Shown here: positions 13,949 to 24,400 of the stretch, piece by piece
Numbering within the stretch: position 1 is the first letter of the stretch
Layout of the letters: each line of letters starts with the position of its first letter
Virus record (IMG/VR): IMGVR_UViG_3300031613_000020
Span: 1 to 27,080 of that record
Reading direction: 5' to 3' (one strand)
Origin: a virus
DNA: 27,080 nt
The notes under the pieces: generated by a model
What the model saw: the letters and a program-made list of their open reading frames with translations, nothing else
Database searches by the model: none
What the model was told of the DNA's origin: nothing
Translations under genes and position numbers: made by a program

Positions 13949-14527
13949 TTAGTCGCTGTCTGAATCGCCCCACTTGAGAGTACGCTCGTCACTAGTATCA
14001 TGAGAGTATTCAAATGCGGTGTCTTTAGGGTTTATTCTTCGTTGGCTTGCATCACTTGTTGTACGATTTGTTACTTGCAACAATTTAGACAAAGGGCCAG
14101 TACATTTAAGACTTACAATAGACGCATCATCTTCAATACGCCAACCTGCGCTGCTGATGCGACCCCTGTAAATAACTAATCTGCTTGAGGTCATTTTTGC
14201 CTCAGGCATTGACAGGAAGCCCATTGTCACCAATACAGGGACACCTACGCTTTCTGTGTTGAGAATCTTTTTAAGGCTGCCTTCTGCATCTTCGAACACT
14301 ATATCAAAGATATCTCTGGAAACTTCAGCCAGTGCATTTGGAGGAGATACTGAGACCAGTCCTGCTGTATTCAGGTAAGTCTCTGCACCTTGTCCGCTTT
14401 CGTGAATTACATGTGTGCTGTGATCTGTTGCCAGCAATGGTGTATCGAAACCCAAGCGCACCATCACGAAAGGTGCCATATTACCTTTGGAAATCAATTC
14501 AATAACTTCTTGAGTCGTTTCAAGCAT
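13949..14527 (-). CDS. Tail-tip hub protein, DUF2163-like
   Basis: This 192-residue protein looks like the N-terminal part of the DUF2163 / phage BR0599-type tail-tip proteins, which build the hub between distal tail protein and the J-type tip. Diagnostic parts are FVMVRLGFDTPLLATDHS (residues about 20-37), NALAEVSRDIFDIVFEDAEG (64-83), LVIYRGRISSAGWRIED (116-132) and the C-terminal RTTSDASQRRINPKDTAFEY with the trailing LKWG. The R-T-x-x-SQRR-x-x-P-x-D-x-x-F segment ending in WG is characteristic of the family. The C-terminal cysteine peptidase seen in some relatives is absent, as is any insertion. An AGGA SD lies 10 bases before the ATG at 14527. The gene overlaps the GNAT-like gene by 34 bases and ends 10 bases before the next start. 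Confidence 0.72.
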   Translation of the reverse strand: MLETTQEVIELISKGNMAPFVMVRLGFDTPLLATDHSTHVIHESGQGAETYLNTAGLVSVSPPNALAEVSRDIFDIVFEDAEGSLKKILNTESVGVPVLVTMGFLSMPEAKMTSSRLVIYRGRISSAGWRIEDDASIVSLKCTGPLSKLLQVTNRTTSDASQRRINPKDTAFEYSHDTSDERTLKWGDSDSD

Positions 14528-14823
14528 TTAGTTTCAATCCTATATAAAATAGAAGGGGAAGAGGAGTTCAGGTAAAACATCTGCCTGAACCCCAATCGCG
14601 TTACATATTTGTGAGTGACAGTATTGCTGCAGAGTATATTGCAAAATACAATAGGGTACTCTTCTTCTTCTGCCATCTCCAAGATTACATCGAGGAAATC
14701 TCTGAAAACGCTTGCTGACCATTTGCGATAAATATTGTGCACCATGATCTTGCCATTAGTGCACTCCAAAGTTACGCTGAAGTCATCGTTCTCATACGTC
14801 CTCAACAATTTTGAGTGTTGCAT
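14494..14823 (-). CDS. Small GNAT-like protein in the tail-tip region
   Basis: This small protein of about 109 residues overlaps the end of the preceding gene and the start of the next. Its core (GKIMVHNIYRKWSASVFRD, then LDVILEMAEEEEYPIVFC, ending KYVTRLGFRQMFYL) shows the strand-helix-strand-helix order of a GNAT acyltransferase fold, including a typical closing KxxxxLGF turn. The acetyl-CoA loop (Q/R-x-x-G-x-G/A) is not visible, so activity is doubtful. Small GNAT-like or DUF2833-like proteins occur in phage virion modules, but their role is poorly known. The start is uncertain: the ATG at 14823 has no strong SD, the frame is open upstream to 14871, and TTG codons at about 14805 are also possible. 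I am fairly sure of the gene, unsure of its function. Confidence 0.6.
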   Translation of the reverse strand: MQHSKLLRTYENDDFSVTLECTNGKIMVHNIYRKWSASVFRDFLDVILEMAEEEEYPIVFCNILCSNTVTHKYVTRLGFRQMFYLNSSSPSILYRIETKCLKRLKKLLN

Positions 14824-15412
14824 TTTGCATGATACCGTCTGTGTATTGAAAGCTGGAACTGTCTGCTTCATTGAATACCTTGGCCACTACGTCAAAGAAA
14901 TTGACTGGAGTGTTTGCAGGAACTCGCTGACGCAACGAAGGGAACACCCTCATCTCTGCAGAACCGTTTTCAGCTAATGTGTCAAAACTTTCGGTTACTG
15001 CATACAACTTATGGTGATTGCCAAACGTTATAAAACGTCCAGCAGGATAACTTCTTGCCAAAAAGTGACTAATATTAATCGAAGAATCTCCGACTTCCCC
15101 TTCGTCACTAACTGTCGGTGCTCCAATATTGCCGTAAATATCATTTTTGACGAAACCTATTTCTGTCCCAAGATGCTGCGGGACTGGAATGTCAAACGAA
15201 GTGTGTAACCCCGTTCGCATCCAATGTCCCATCAGATCTGAGAAAAGTTTACTTTTGCCTGCATCTTTGAGAGTGATAAGTAACTCCCAACGCTGAGCAT
15301 CTTTGTAAATAACTTTCCTCTTCAAATTCAGCGACTCGTTCATCAAGTAAGATTCGTTGCTTGTGATACTGATGGGGGTTACATACGGATACCCCATAAA
15401 CTTATAAATCAT
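14792..15412 (-). CDS. Distal tail / tail-tip protein (Dit-like)
   Basis: This 206-residue protein follows the tape measure gene with a 4-base ATGA overlap, the position of distal tail proteins that form the ring between tube and tip complex. Visible elements: an N-terminal strand block with RKVIYKDAQRWELLITLKDA (about residues 32-51); HWMRTGLHTSFDIPVPQHLG; a central VGDSSINISHFLARSYPAGRF (about residues 107-127) leading to ITFGNHHKLYAVTES; and a final VFPSLRQRVPANTPVNFFDV. The pattern of GDxxINI, then GxFITFxxHxKLYxVT, then PxLRQxVPxxTPV is one I have seen in small phage tail-tip proteins of marine and enteric phages. I could not confirm the family name without a search. No signal peptide or membrane segment. 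Confidence 0.65.
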   Translation of the reverse strand: MIYKFMGYPYVTPISITSNESYLMNESLNLKRKVIYKDAQRWELLITLKDAGKSKLFSDLMGHWMRTGLHTSFDIPVPQHLGTEIGFVKNDIYGNIGAPTVSDEGEVGDSSINISHFLARSYPAGRFITFGNHHKLYAVTESFDTLAENGSAEMRVFPSLRQRVPANTPVNFFDVVAKVFNEADSSSFQYTDGIMQNATLKIVEDV

Positions 15413-18400
15413 GACATCAACCTTTTCTCTCTGAAGTTGGAATAAACAATGCTGGAAATCTCACCACCTAGTTTAATGATTTCTTGCTTAGTCTGCCTAG
15501 ACAAGTCGCCTGTGAGATTGAACTCATTTGTGACATGTATTGGTTGCGCACTCTTGGCAGGTTTGGAGTCAAGTACTGGTGCAGCTGCTGGCGTAAATGC
15601 CATTAACTTGCTTGTACCTACCATCCCACCTTTGGCATACTTCTTGGCATTTCCGAAGTTGATATTATGCAGTAACTCGCGGTTAGCTTTAGTAGCCTTT
15701 GCATTTACTACATACTCTCCGTCAGATAACCATGTGGGTATGCTGTCTGATGTGCCTGTTCCTGGACCTGTGATTAAACCGCCTGTGGCTGCTGCTAATA
15801 CTGGTGCTGCCGGAGCACCCAAGCCAAATACTGAGACTGCAGTTGTTGCCAAGCCCAACAATGCACCGATAGTGTCACCGTTTCGAGCAGCTGCAAAAGA
15901 ACCTGCAAGACCGCCTATTGCCAAGACTATCTGCCCAGTTCCCATGTTGAAGATGTCACCCATTCCTTTGAAGCCTTCTGCAGTGACAGCAGTGTTTTGC
16001 AACAACGGTTTGGAGAATGCTCCTCCAAGGTCTGCTGTGTCACCGCCTGCTACATTGGCTTTGAAATCTTCACTAACTAATGCAGGAACTTCTGGACTAC
16101 CATACGAGTTAATATCAAACGCAGGTAATGGTGCAGAAAATTCACTGAACTCACGTTCACCTAAGCTGGCGGATAACCCCATTGGAACGTCTAGACCGTT
16201 TGCCTGCAAGAACCCTTTCAATGCATTGACAAATTCAAGTGTCTGTAACTGTAACGCGCTTTGCAAAGCAGCGGTCTGAGTCACAAGACCTGCATTGAGA
16301 TTGGCAGTGGGTCCAGACAAGTCAGGTAGTTTTTCTTCCGCTTCTTTTCCAAAGAAAGAACCGTCTGCAAATACGCTGCTGCCAATACCCTGCAACAACT
16401 TCATCACAGCACCTTCTTCACCTATCAAGTTGTCAGTAAAACCTTCGATGAAAGTATTTATGATACTTCGAGTAAAATTATCAATCATGGATTTCAGGAA
16501 ATCTTCAAAAGAACTTTCACCTGTAAACACATCAGACAAGCCGCTGGTGAAGTTGTCTTTGACACCCGTTGCAAAAGAAATACCTGCCTCTTTTACCTTG
16601 ACGAGTAACTCAAACTCTCGTGCCAGTGCTGCTTGCAAATCATCTGTGAGTTTCATTGCAGTCAGTTTAGCAGTACCTTGCAGTTTATTAGTATCTACAG
16701 CCAAGAAAGTCTTTTCCATGGCATCAATTGACGTATATAAAGATTGCTGAATATTCTCAGGCAAACGTCTAAAGACATCTCTATCAAATCCTTCTACACC
16801 AACTCTTGCCAAGCCTGCATTGAGCTTTTCAAACGTTTCACCATACTTCAAAAATACTGCAAACAGTTCGGACTCATTAGCTTTTCGTTTGAACTCATTT
16901 ACAACAAGTGCGGCAGACTCTTTATCAGCGTCTCCTGCATCTTCTGATTCAAGTATTCGCAAAGCAGCAGCATACTCTTGAGCTTGTTTGAAAGCGTTCT
17001 TGCGGAACTCTTCAGGCACATTAAGTAAGTCTTGCATACTGGCATTCAATGAAGGGAACGCAGTTTGCATGCTTTGTAATACTTCTGAAAACTTGCCCAC
17101 CGAACCTCCGCTGTCTATGAACTTAGTTTCTTCAATGGTCTTTTTAGCGTTTTTGACAAAGTCTTCCAGCCCTTTTTCCATCTTGGCAATTTGCCCTTTC
17201 AGCGAAACTTTATTAGCAGTATCCGCAGGTTCTTTGTTATAACTTTTGGTGAGATCTGCCAAGTCAGCGACTCTTCTCTTGTAGTCTTCAAAGAAACCTT
17301 CTGTAGAAAAATCTCGTAAAAGACTGAGACTCAGAGGTTCCATGGCCCCATTAATTGTCTTCTTCAAGACAGTCGCAATAGAGGTTTGCCATTCTTGCAA
17401 AGTGGCAGGTTCGATACCTTCAATCGAAAATACACTGGGTGATTTAAAGATGTCGAATACTGAGCTGCCATACCTTGACAATATCTCTTTGACTGCTTCA
17501 AAACCATCAGCTGAATTCCTGAATATACTGCGGAACTCTTCAATTTTTTCTTGAGTCATGCCGACCCAACCTTCTATACCTTTTCCAGCAGCATCTAAGT
17601 TACTGCGGGTGCTGGCAATACCTGCGCGTTCATCCAAGCCTGTATTCAATTGCAAAAGAGCTTCTTCGAGACGACTTTGAAGCAAAATTAACTGCTCATT
17701 AATAAGTCTCTTATCTTCTTTACTGGTTTCAGGTTTCAGAAAATTTGCCGACAACTGGTCGATTCTTTGACGAGTATCATCGATCTGGCGTATTATGCCT
17801 TTCATCGGGAAGAACTTTTCGCTTCCCTTTTCTTCTGCTGTAAGCTTGGAGACATCGCCTTCTTTCAACTCACTCTTGACAGGAGCTTTTGCAATGACGG
17901 TGTTCTTGGTAATTTCTTCGCTAACTGCACCTACTATTTTAGTAATAGGCTCTTTGATAGCATTACCTAGATTGTCGCCAAAACTCTTAGCAAGGTCTTT
18001 ACCTGCCCCTAAAATGTCTGCCTTGGGAAGCTCGACCTTGGTAGGAGCGCCATCTGCCCACACTCTGCCTGCTTGTGCCTGTCCAGAATTTGCCAAAATT
18101 TCATCCAGAACATACCCGTATGAGGCGTTTGTAAACATCCCTGACTCAGGCATCAGTTCAGATTGAACTCCCACAGAACGCGACTGTATCACACTTTGTG
18201 TAAGCGCTTTCCAATCTTCTGGAGAAGCTTTTGAAACAAGTTCTGAACCTGTTATGGAGTCAACCAGTTTACGGATTTTCATCCAAACTGATACACTGGC
18301 ATTGAGCGCTGCACCAGATGCATTGTTTGTACCCTTCAAAGGTTCAGGTAAGAATATCTTAAGCTTATCTCTGAGAGCATCAAACATGGCAATTATTACA

Positions 18401-21400
18401 GACATTCCTGTCACAAACCCACGTATACTTGATGCCAGAACTTCACGGACAGTTGTTAACCAGCCTTGCCATGTACTCAAGTCAGCTGCGACTATTGCAT
18501 CCCAACTGGCGACCATGCGTATAGCTGCTTCGTCACTAACTCTGTTGACAGTCTCCATGGGTGTTTCCACACCTTTCCCAAACTCATCCCAGCCGAACTG
18601 TCTCGGTGCGTCCTTCGCATCACTTACGATATTCGGAAACAAACCTACCAACAGAGCTGCTAATACCCCCAAGCCAAGCACAACTTTCAAACCCAAGCCT
18701 GTAACAATCATTGCTCCAAGTTTAAATAAGTTTCCTGCAACAAAGCTGAACAGTTTTTCTACAGCAACACTGAGAAGACTTATGGAACTCACAGCCGCAA
18801 CTATTTGCACAATTATATTATCACTGAATTTGGAGAATACTCCTGACAATGCCAGACCCGTACCTACTGCTCCACCAATAACACTACCTGCACGACCTGC
18901 TGAGTTTGTAAACCCTGCTTGTCTTGTAGCCAGTCTCTGCGCTTGCATTGCGTCTCTTCTTTCTAGAACTCTTACTCTACGATTTGCTGCTGCAAGTCTA
19001 TCGTTACTATTGGCAACTGATTTACTTGCAAGAGTTTGTGAATCCAAAGCAGACTTCAACCGAGTCATGGCTGCGATATTCTTTTTACCATACTTGTCAA
19101 AATTACCATCTACAGCATTCTTTTTAACATTTACAGCACTATCAGTGACACCGTTGATGTTCATTGCCAACATCTGTGCAGTGACTCTATTGGCCGAAGC
19201 ATTTAAAGTATTTGTCAAAGCTTTCGCTTGTGTCTTAGCTTGTTTTTCCATCAAGCTGGCTTGCAGTCGGGCATCTTGTACACTACCACCAGCAGAAATT
19301 CCCGCTATGTTTTTCAGCTTTTTGGACAAATTACTGAGACCTGTTGCGCTGAGATCAATTCCTTTGGTAAATCGTCCCAAACGTTCTGTCAGTGAAGGAC
19401 TGCTGAACAGCTTGAAATAAGCTAATGCGCCTATAATGCTCAGGCCAAAATCTTGTATTGCCCACAGTCCAAATTGCAACATGTCATTTACTTTACCGAA
19501 AACTTTTCTGAAAGCAGAAGAACTGTCTTGTAAGCTGTTATTCAAACTTTCCAATCTTTCTGCAGCAGCTTTTGCAACATTTCCCAAAGTCTCAAACGGG
19601 TTAAACTCACCCAGACCTTGCAATACATCATCAAAAGATAGCTCAGATAGTGCAGTAAATATTTTGGCAGGCAGTATTATCAATGCTGCAAAACCTGATG
19701 TCAAGGCTGTTATTCCCTTCATCAAATTGCTGCCTGGATATACTGACAAAGCCAGCCAATTGAATGCTGTTGTCAAACCTACTATTACTGCACCTATGAT
19801 AAGTAAAGGTTTCAAGAAGATTGCACTTGCGCCCACTACAATTGCCAGTAATGAACGACTAATTAGTGAAAATGCAACTCCGCCTACAGTTGCCAAAGCG
19901 CTGGGTAACGCTACAAGTAAACCTGTTTTTAACACAAAGCTGAAAGTAGTTAATGCCTTACCTGCAGTCTCTGTTGCTCCGAGAATATTATCGACTGCTT
20001 TGCCAAAACCTTCTGTCTGAGTCAAGTAAAGACCTGCGCCAATTCCCAAGATACTACCTATTCCACTGGCAGCTCCGAAGAAATTGTTGCGACGTTCTTC
20101 TCTGTTGGTATTCAAACGAAAGTCTTCTGACTCTGCCAAGCTCAAACGTCTGCTGAGTTTCACAGAAGATTTTTGCAGGTTGACTAAGTCACCGTTACTC
20201 TTTGCGATGCGTTGGTTGTAGCTTATCAGTTGATCAAACTGTTTGGAATTTCCTGCCAAAGTACCTTGACGAGTTGCTTTCTCCAATGCTGCAGGTGTGA
20301 TGTTGATACCTGCTTTGCGATTAGTTGAGACCAGTGAATTGGTCAAAGACTCACGATTTGTCAATAACTTCTGACGAGTTGCTTCAAGATCTTTTATACT
20401 GCGATTGTTACCGCTCTCTAAGTCACGGATGTTCAATAAAGCACTGTCATTGCCTTTTCTTTGAATCCCTTCCGAAAAACCTTTGATCAAATCAAAAGGA
20501 GCTTTTGCAACACCTCCCAACAATCTTGTAAAGCTTTCTCTTATCGGTTGAAAGGCAAGACCTATTCTGGCTGCCAATAGTATACCCAGTTCAAGAGGCA
20601 TTGTTGTAAAGAAACCTGCAAACAAAGACAGCACTGTGGAAAATGCTCTACCCAATACTGTAGTCAAGCTTTGTGCCACACCGTCATCAATGAATGCTGC
20701 TGCAATGGTTAATGCCAAGATTTTCTTGAACAGTACCAAAGCTCCTCCGCCAACTGTTTTAAAGCTCAATCCCAGCGTAATTGCTGCACCAAATGCTGCC
20801 AATACTGCTTTAGACAACCCATCTTGAAATTCTTTGGGAATTGCCATAAACTGCTCATACAAGAAAGGGCGATACTCATTGAAACGCTGTTGCCCTACGC
20901 CTCCAAAAGAACCTTCTTGCATTCCCGCATAATCTAATTGTTTACCATTTATGCTGTCTACACTTGTCAGAGTTTTGTTGATATCAGACACCCCAAAGAA
21001 CTGAGTCCATCTACGACCTTGTTCTGAAGTGAGAGCATCGCCTAATGCTTCAACAAGTCCTTCTTTAAAACCTTCTGCAATACCTAGGTAAAGGTCTTTG
21101 AAACCCTGCACGATATTCTTCAAAGAGAACGTCTGAAAGAGTGTCACAAAGTAACCGAAGACTATGCCGAGACCGCTAGTAAATGCACCTACAAAAGCGC
21201 TACCACCTGATGATGAAAATAGGCTGGAAATTGACTTACCTACTGTCTCACCAAAGCTGCCTATTTCAGACAACGCTGTTCCAATTTGCTGAAAAGTTTC
21301 TTGGAACCCATCACCTACTTTTTTCAAAGCAGTGTCAAAACCATCAGTGTTGAAGTTTGTATTAAAAAGACTGTCGAACAAACTTTTTACAGCAGTGATA

Positions 21401-24400
21401 GTGTCGCCACTGGCTTCCATCAGACCATCTAATGCAAATCCGCTGCTCATGCTTGGACTAAACAAGTCTCCAAAACTACTGGCAAGTTCACTAATTTGCA
21501 CTTGCAGACGTGTGATTGTGGTGACATCAAACAAAGGATCCAGTGAAAGGTCGAAAGAACCGAACAGTCCAAATATTCCTTTGAAAGACTTAACTACCGC
21601 ATCAAATGTACCTGACATTGCACTTACGAACTTTTCTGATTTGGAATCATTAAAAAGTTTGTCAAAGAAATCAGGCAACTCTTCTGCAGCTTCTTTACCA
21701 GCACTGACTATATTATCTAAACCGTCAAGAACATCTGCTGTCTTGATATTCAATTCTAGCGGAGTCCCAAGAATGTTACTCGCTTTCTGCTTAAATTCTG
21801 CAATCTTTTCGTCTGTAAATCCAAATGCTTCTGAACCAGTTGAGAACGTAGCTTTTGCCAAATCTTTCAAAAGACCTAACTGTACATTTTTAACTTGACG
21901 CAAAGCCCTGTCAGAGTTGTCTACGAACCCATCGACAATGATACCGAAGTCTCTTACAAGCTGCAAACCTGTACCTGTAGTTACGATTGTGGCTTCCACA
22001 GTATTGTTTGCAAATTCTGACTCCGCAGAGTTTCTTACTTGAGCAATCTTGGCTTTCAAGTCTGATGCAGACAACATTTTGTCAAGAAGAGTATCCCCTT
22101 GAGTGTTGCTGTAAATGTCTTTGATAATATCCAGTGAACTTATCTTGACACTGTCTAATGTACCCAATGCCTTTTGACGTTCAGCAATCAACTTTGAATT
22201 GGTTGAAGTCCACAACTTGACGAACTCTCCAATATCTTTGCGATTCACATCTATGTTGAAAGAACTGAATATGTTGGCGCTGTCACCACTGTAATTTCCC
22301 AACAAAGCCATGTTGGATACAATACCGTCCAAACGTCTGGCGGCTTCTTCTCCAAAGAAGTTTTCAACACTCTGAACTTCGGTTACGCCACGTTTGTATT
22401 GCATAATTGCAGCACCAAACTTCAAACTGTTACCTACAAGACTGTCTGCCAATCTATTGGCAATGTCTGTAGATGTCAATTTCGTCAGGTCACTGGTCAT
22501 GCCCAGCACTTCATTGGTAAGTGAGAAAATATCTTTCAGCCGAGAAGCACCGTCTGCAGCACCGTCAAAACTTGCATTACCAGCAACTTTCTCCAACAGT
22601 TCACTGTAAACGCGGACTTCATCAATCGTGCCTTGCAAGCTTCCAAAACTGAGATTATTATCTGCCGCAATTAACTTGAGAGCATCAATGACTGAGCCTA
22701 CACTGGCTGCTGCTGACTTAGAACCGTTTTCAATATCTTTGAATAGTGAAATGACCACTTCATTTGTTAACAAGTTTTGTGAACCTGCCAAGTCAGCAAT
22801 TTTGCCTTTGAGAATTGCAACAGACTCTGTCAGAGTGGAGCCGAAATTCTGAACAAGGTTGCCGCCGAAAGTTTCCGCACTCTTCTCAATCTGATCAAAG
22901 CTGGATACCAGTTGAGCCGAATTTCGTTGAGCACTGTTTCGCACAGTTGCGTCTAAAGCTCTACTGCCACTCTCTACACCATAAGATGCAGTTTGGAAGC
23001 TGGCGACTTGAAACCTTGAGTAGTCTGTTGTTGCTGCTGACAGTAAGACTTGTATTGCTCTTGTGTCTGCATTTTTATCAAGAAGTAAGTTTTCCAACAG
23101 TTTAAAGACTTTAGAATCGCCTTCAAACATTTGACGCGCACGTTCCAACAGTTCTTCACTGCTGGCATTTTCAAAGAACGGTGCAAGCTGACCTACGCCA
23201 CTTTGCAATCCTTCTGAGATAGTCCCGACATAGCTTTCTATCACTTCTGCAAAGTCTGAACTTTTGGCACGAATATCTTCGATACCTATCTTGTCTAAAA
23301 AGCTCTCAAATTGCTTTCTGACAAATGCTGCACCTTCTTCAACATTGGCAGTATCGCCGTTGAGAAGCTCTGCGTATGTGCTTGTTATGACATTGCGCAA
23401 TTGTGCAGGGAATCTTTCCATTCCCAGTTCATCACCTATTCCACTGAAAAGGCCCAGTGCTGCAGGGTTACGGAAAGTTTTGAATAACTGATGACTGGAA
23501 AGTTTAGTCATCAATTCACTGAGAGTCTGAGCATCAGATATTGAGCTTATGAAAAAGCTTACATCTTTGCTACCCCCACCGAGTGAGTTAAGTTGAGCAA
23601 GAGTGTCAATAATACTTTCTGGACGAAAAGCTTTGAACAGCGCTTTACTGGTATCACCTACTCCTCCGATTGCTTTGCTCAAATTTGTCAAAGCAGCATC
23701 CATGTTATTGCGTTCTACATCATAGACGAATCTGTTGAAATTGTCACGCACTGATGTCAGCCCATCGACAACACCATTGAAGACTCCAAATTCCACACGT
23801 ATGCCTGCGAAACTCAGTAAAGTATTTCGGATGTCTACAAACAGAAGTTTCATCTTAAATACGTTTAAGTCTATTTTGTAAGCAATCATGTCAGTAGACG
23901 CGGCAATACTGTCTGCCCAGTCTTTTATAATGCCTGGCAACCCACCTCTGTCTCCTGTGAAATTTTCGGAAATCTCTGAGAAGAGTATATTTATTGATGT
24001 GCCGAGATTTTTGAAAGCTCGTGAGAATGTAAAATTGATCTTCTCAAAACTTTCGTTTATCTTGTCACTTTGCTTGAGCATGCCATTGACTACACGTGAG
24101 TATGTCAACCGTCCCAGCTCAGCTTCTTTGCGTAAAGTTTCAAAAGGAATGCCCATACCTTCGGCAAGTTGTAATGCCAAGTATTGCGAGCCTTCAAGTA
24201 CTGCTCGAAGTTCTTCACCTGCTAAACGGTTTGAACCCAAGCCTTGACCTAATTGAATAATTACACTATTTGCTTCTTGTGCGCTTGCACCTGATATTGC
24301 CAGTGACTTCGAAACATTCTGAGTGAATTTGGCAGTTTGACTTTGAGAAACGTTGAAACGCTTACCTGCCAGTGCTACTTTGGAATAAATGTTTGCAACA

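Noticed and set aside
14566-14590. Perfect 7-bp inverted repeat GTTCAGG/CCTGAAC with an 11-base loop
   Set aside because: It lies inside the GNAT-like coding sequence with no T run after it; best explained by chance in coding DNA.
18254-19420. Plus-strand open frame of 388 codons inside the tape measure gene
   Set aside because: It is antisense to a clear tape measure gene; the product is a string of Leu, Ser, Ala, Pro and Thr with no recognisable domain, as expected from reverse reading of a helical, Ala/Lys-rich protein. The same holds for the frames at 15449-16279, 19436-20020 and 21332-21898.
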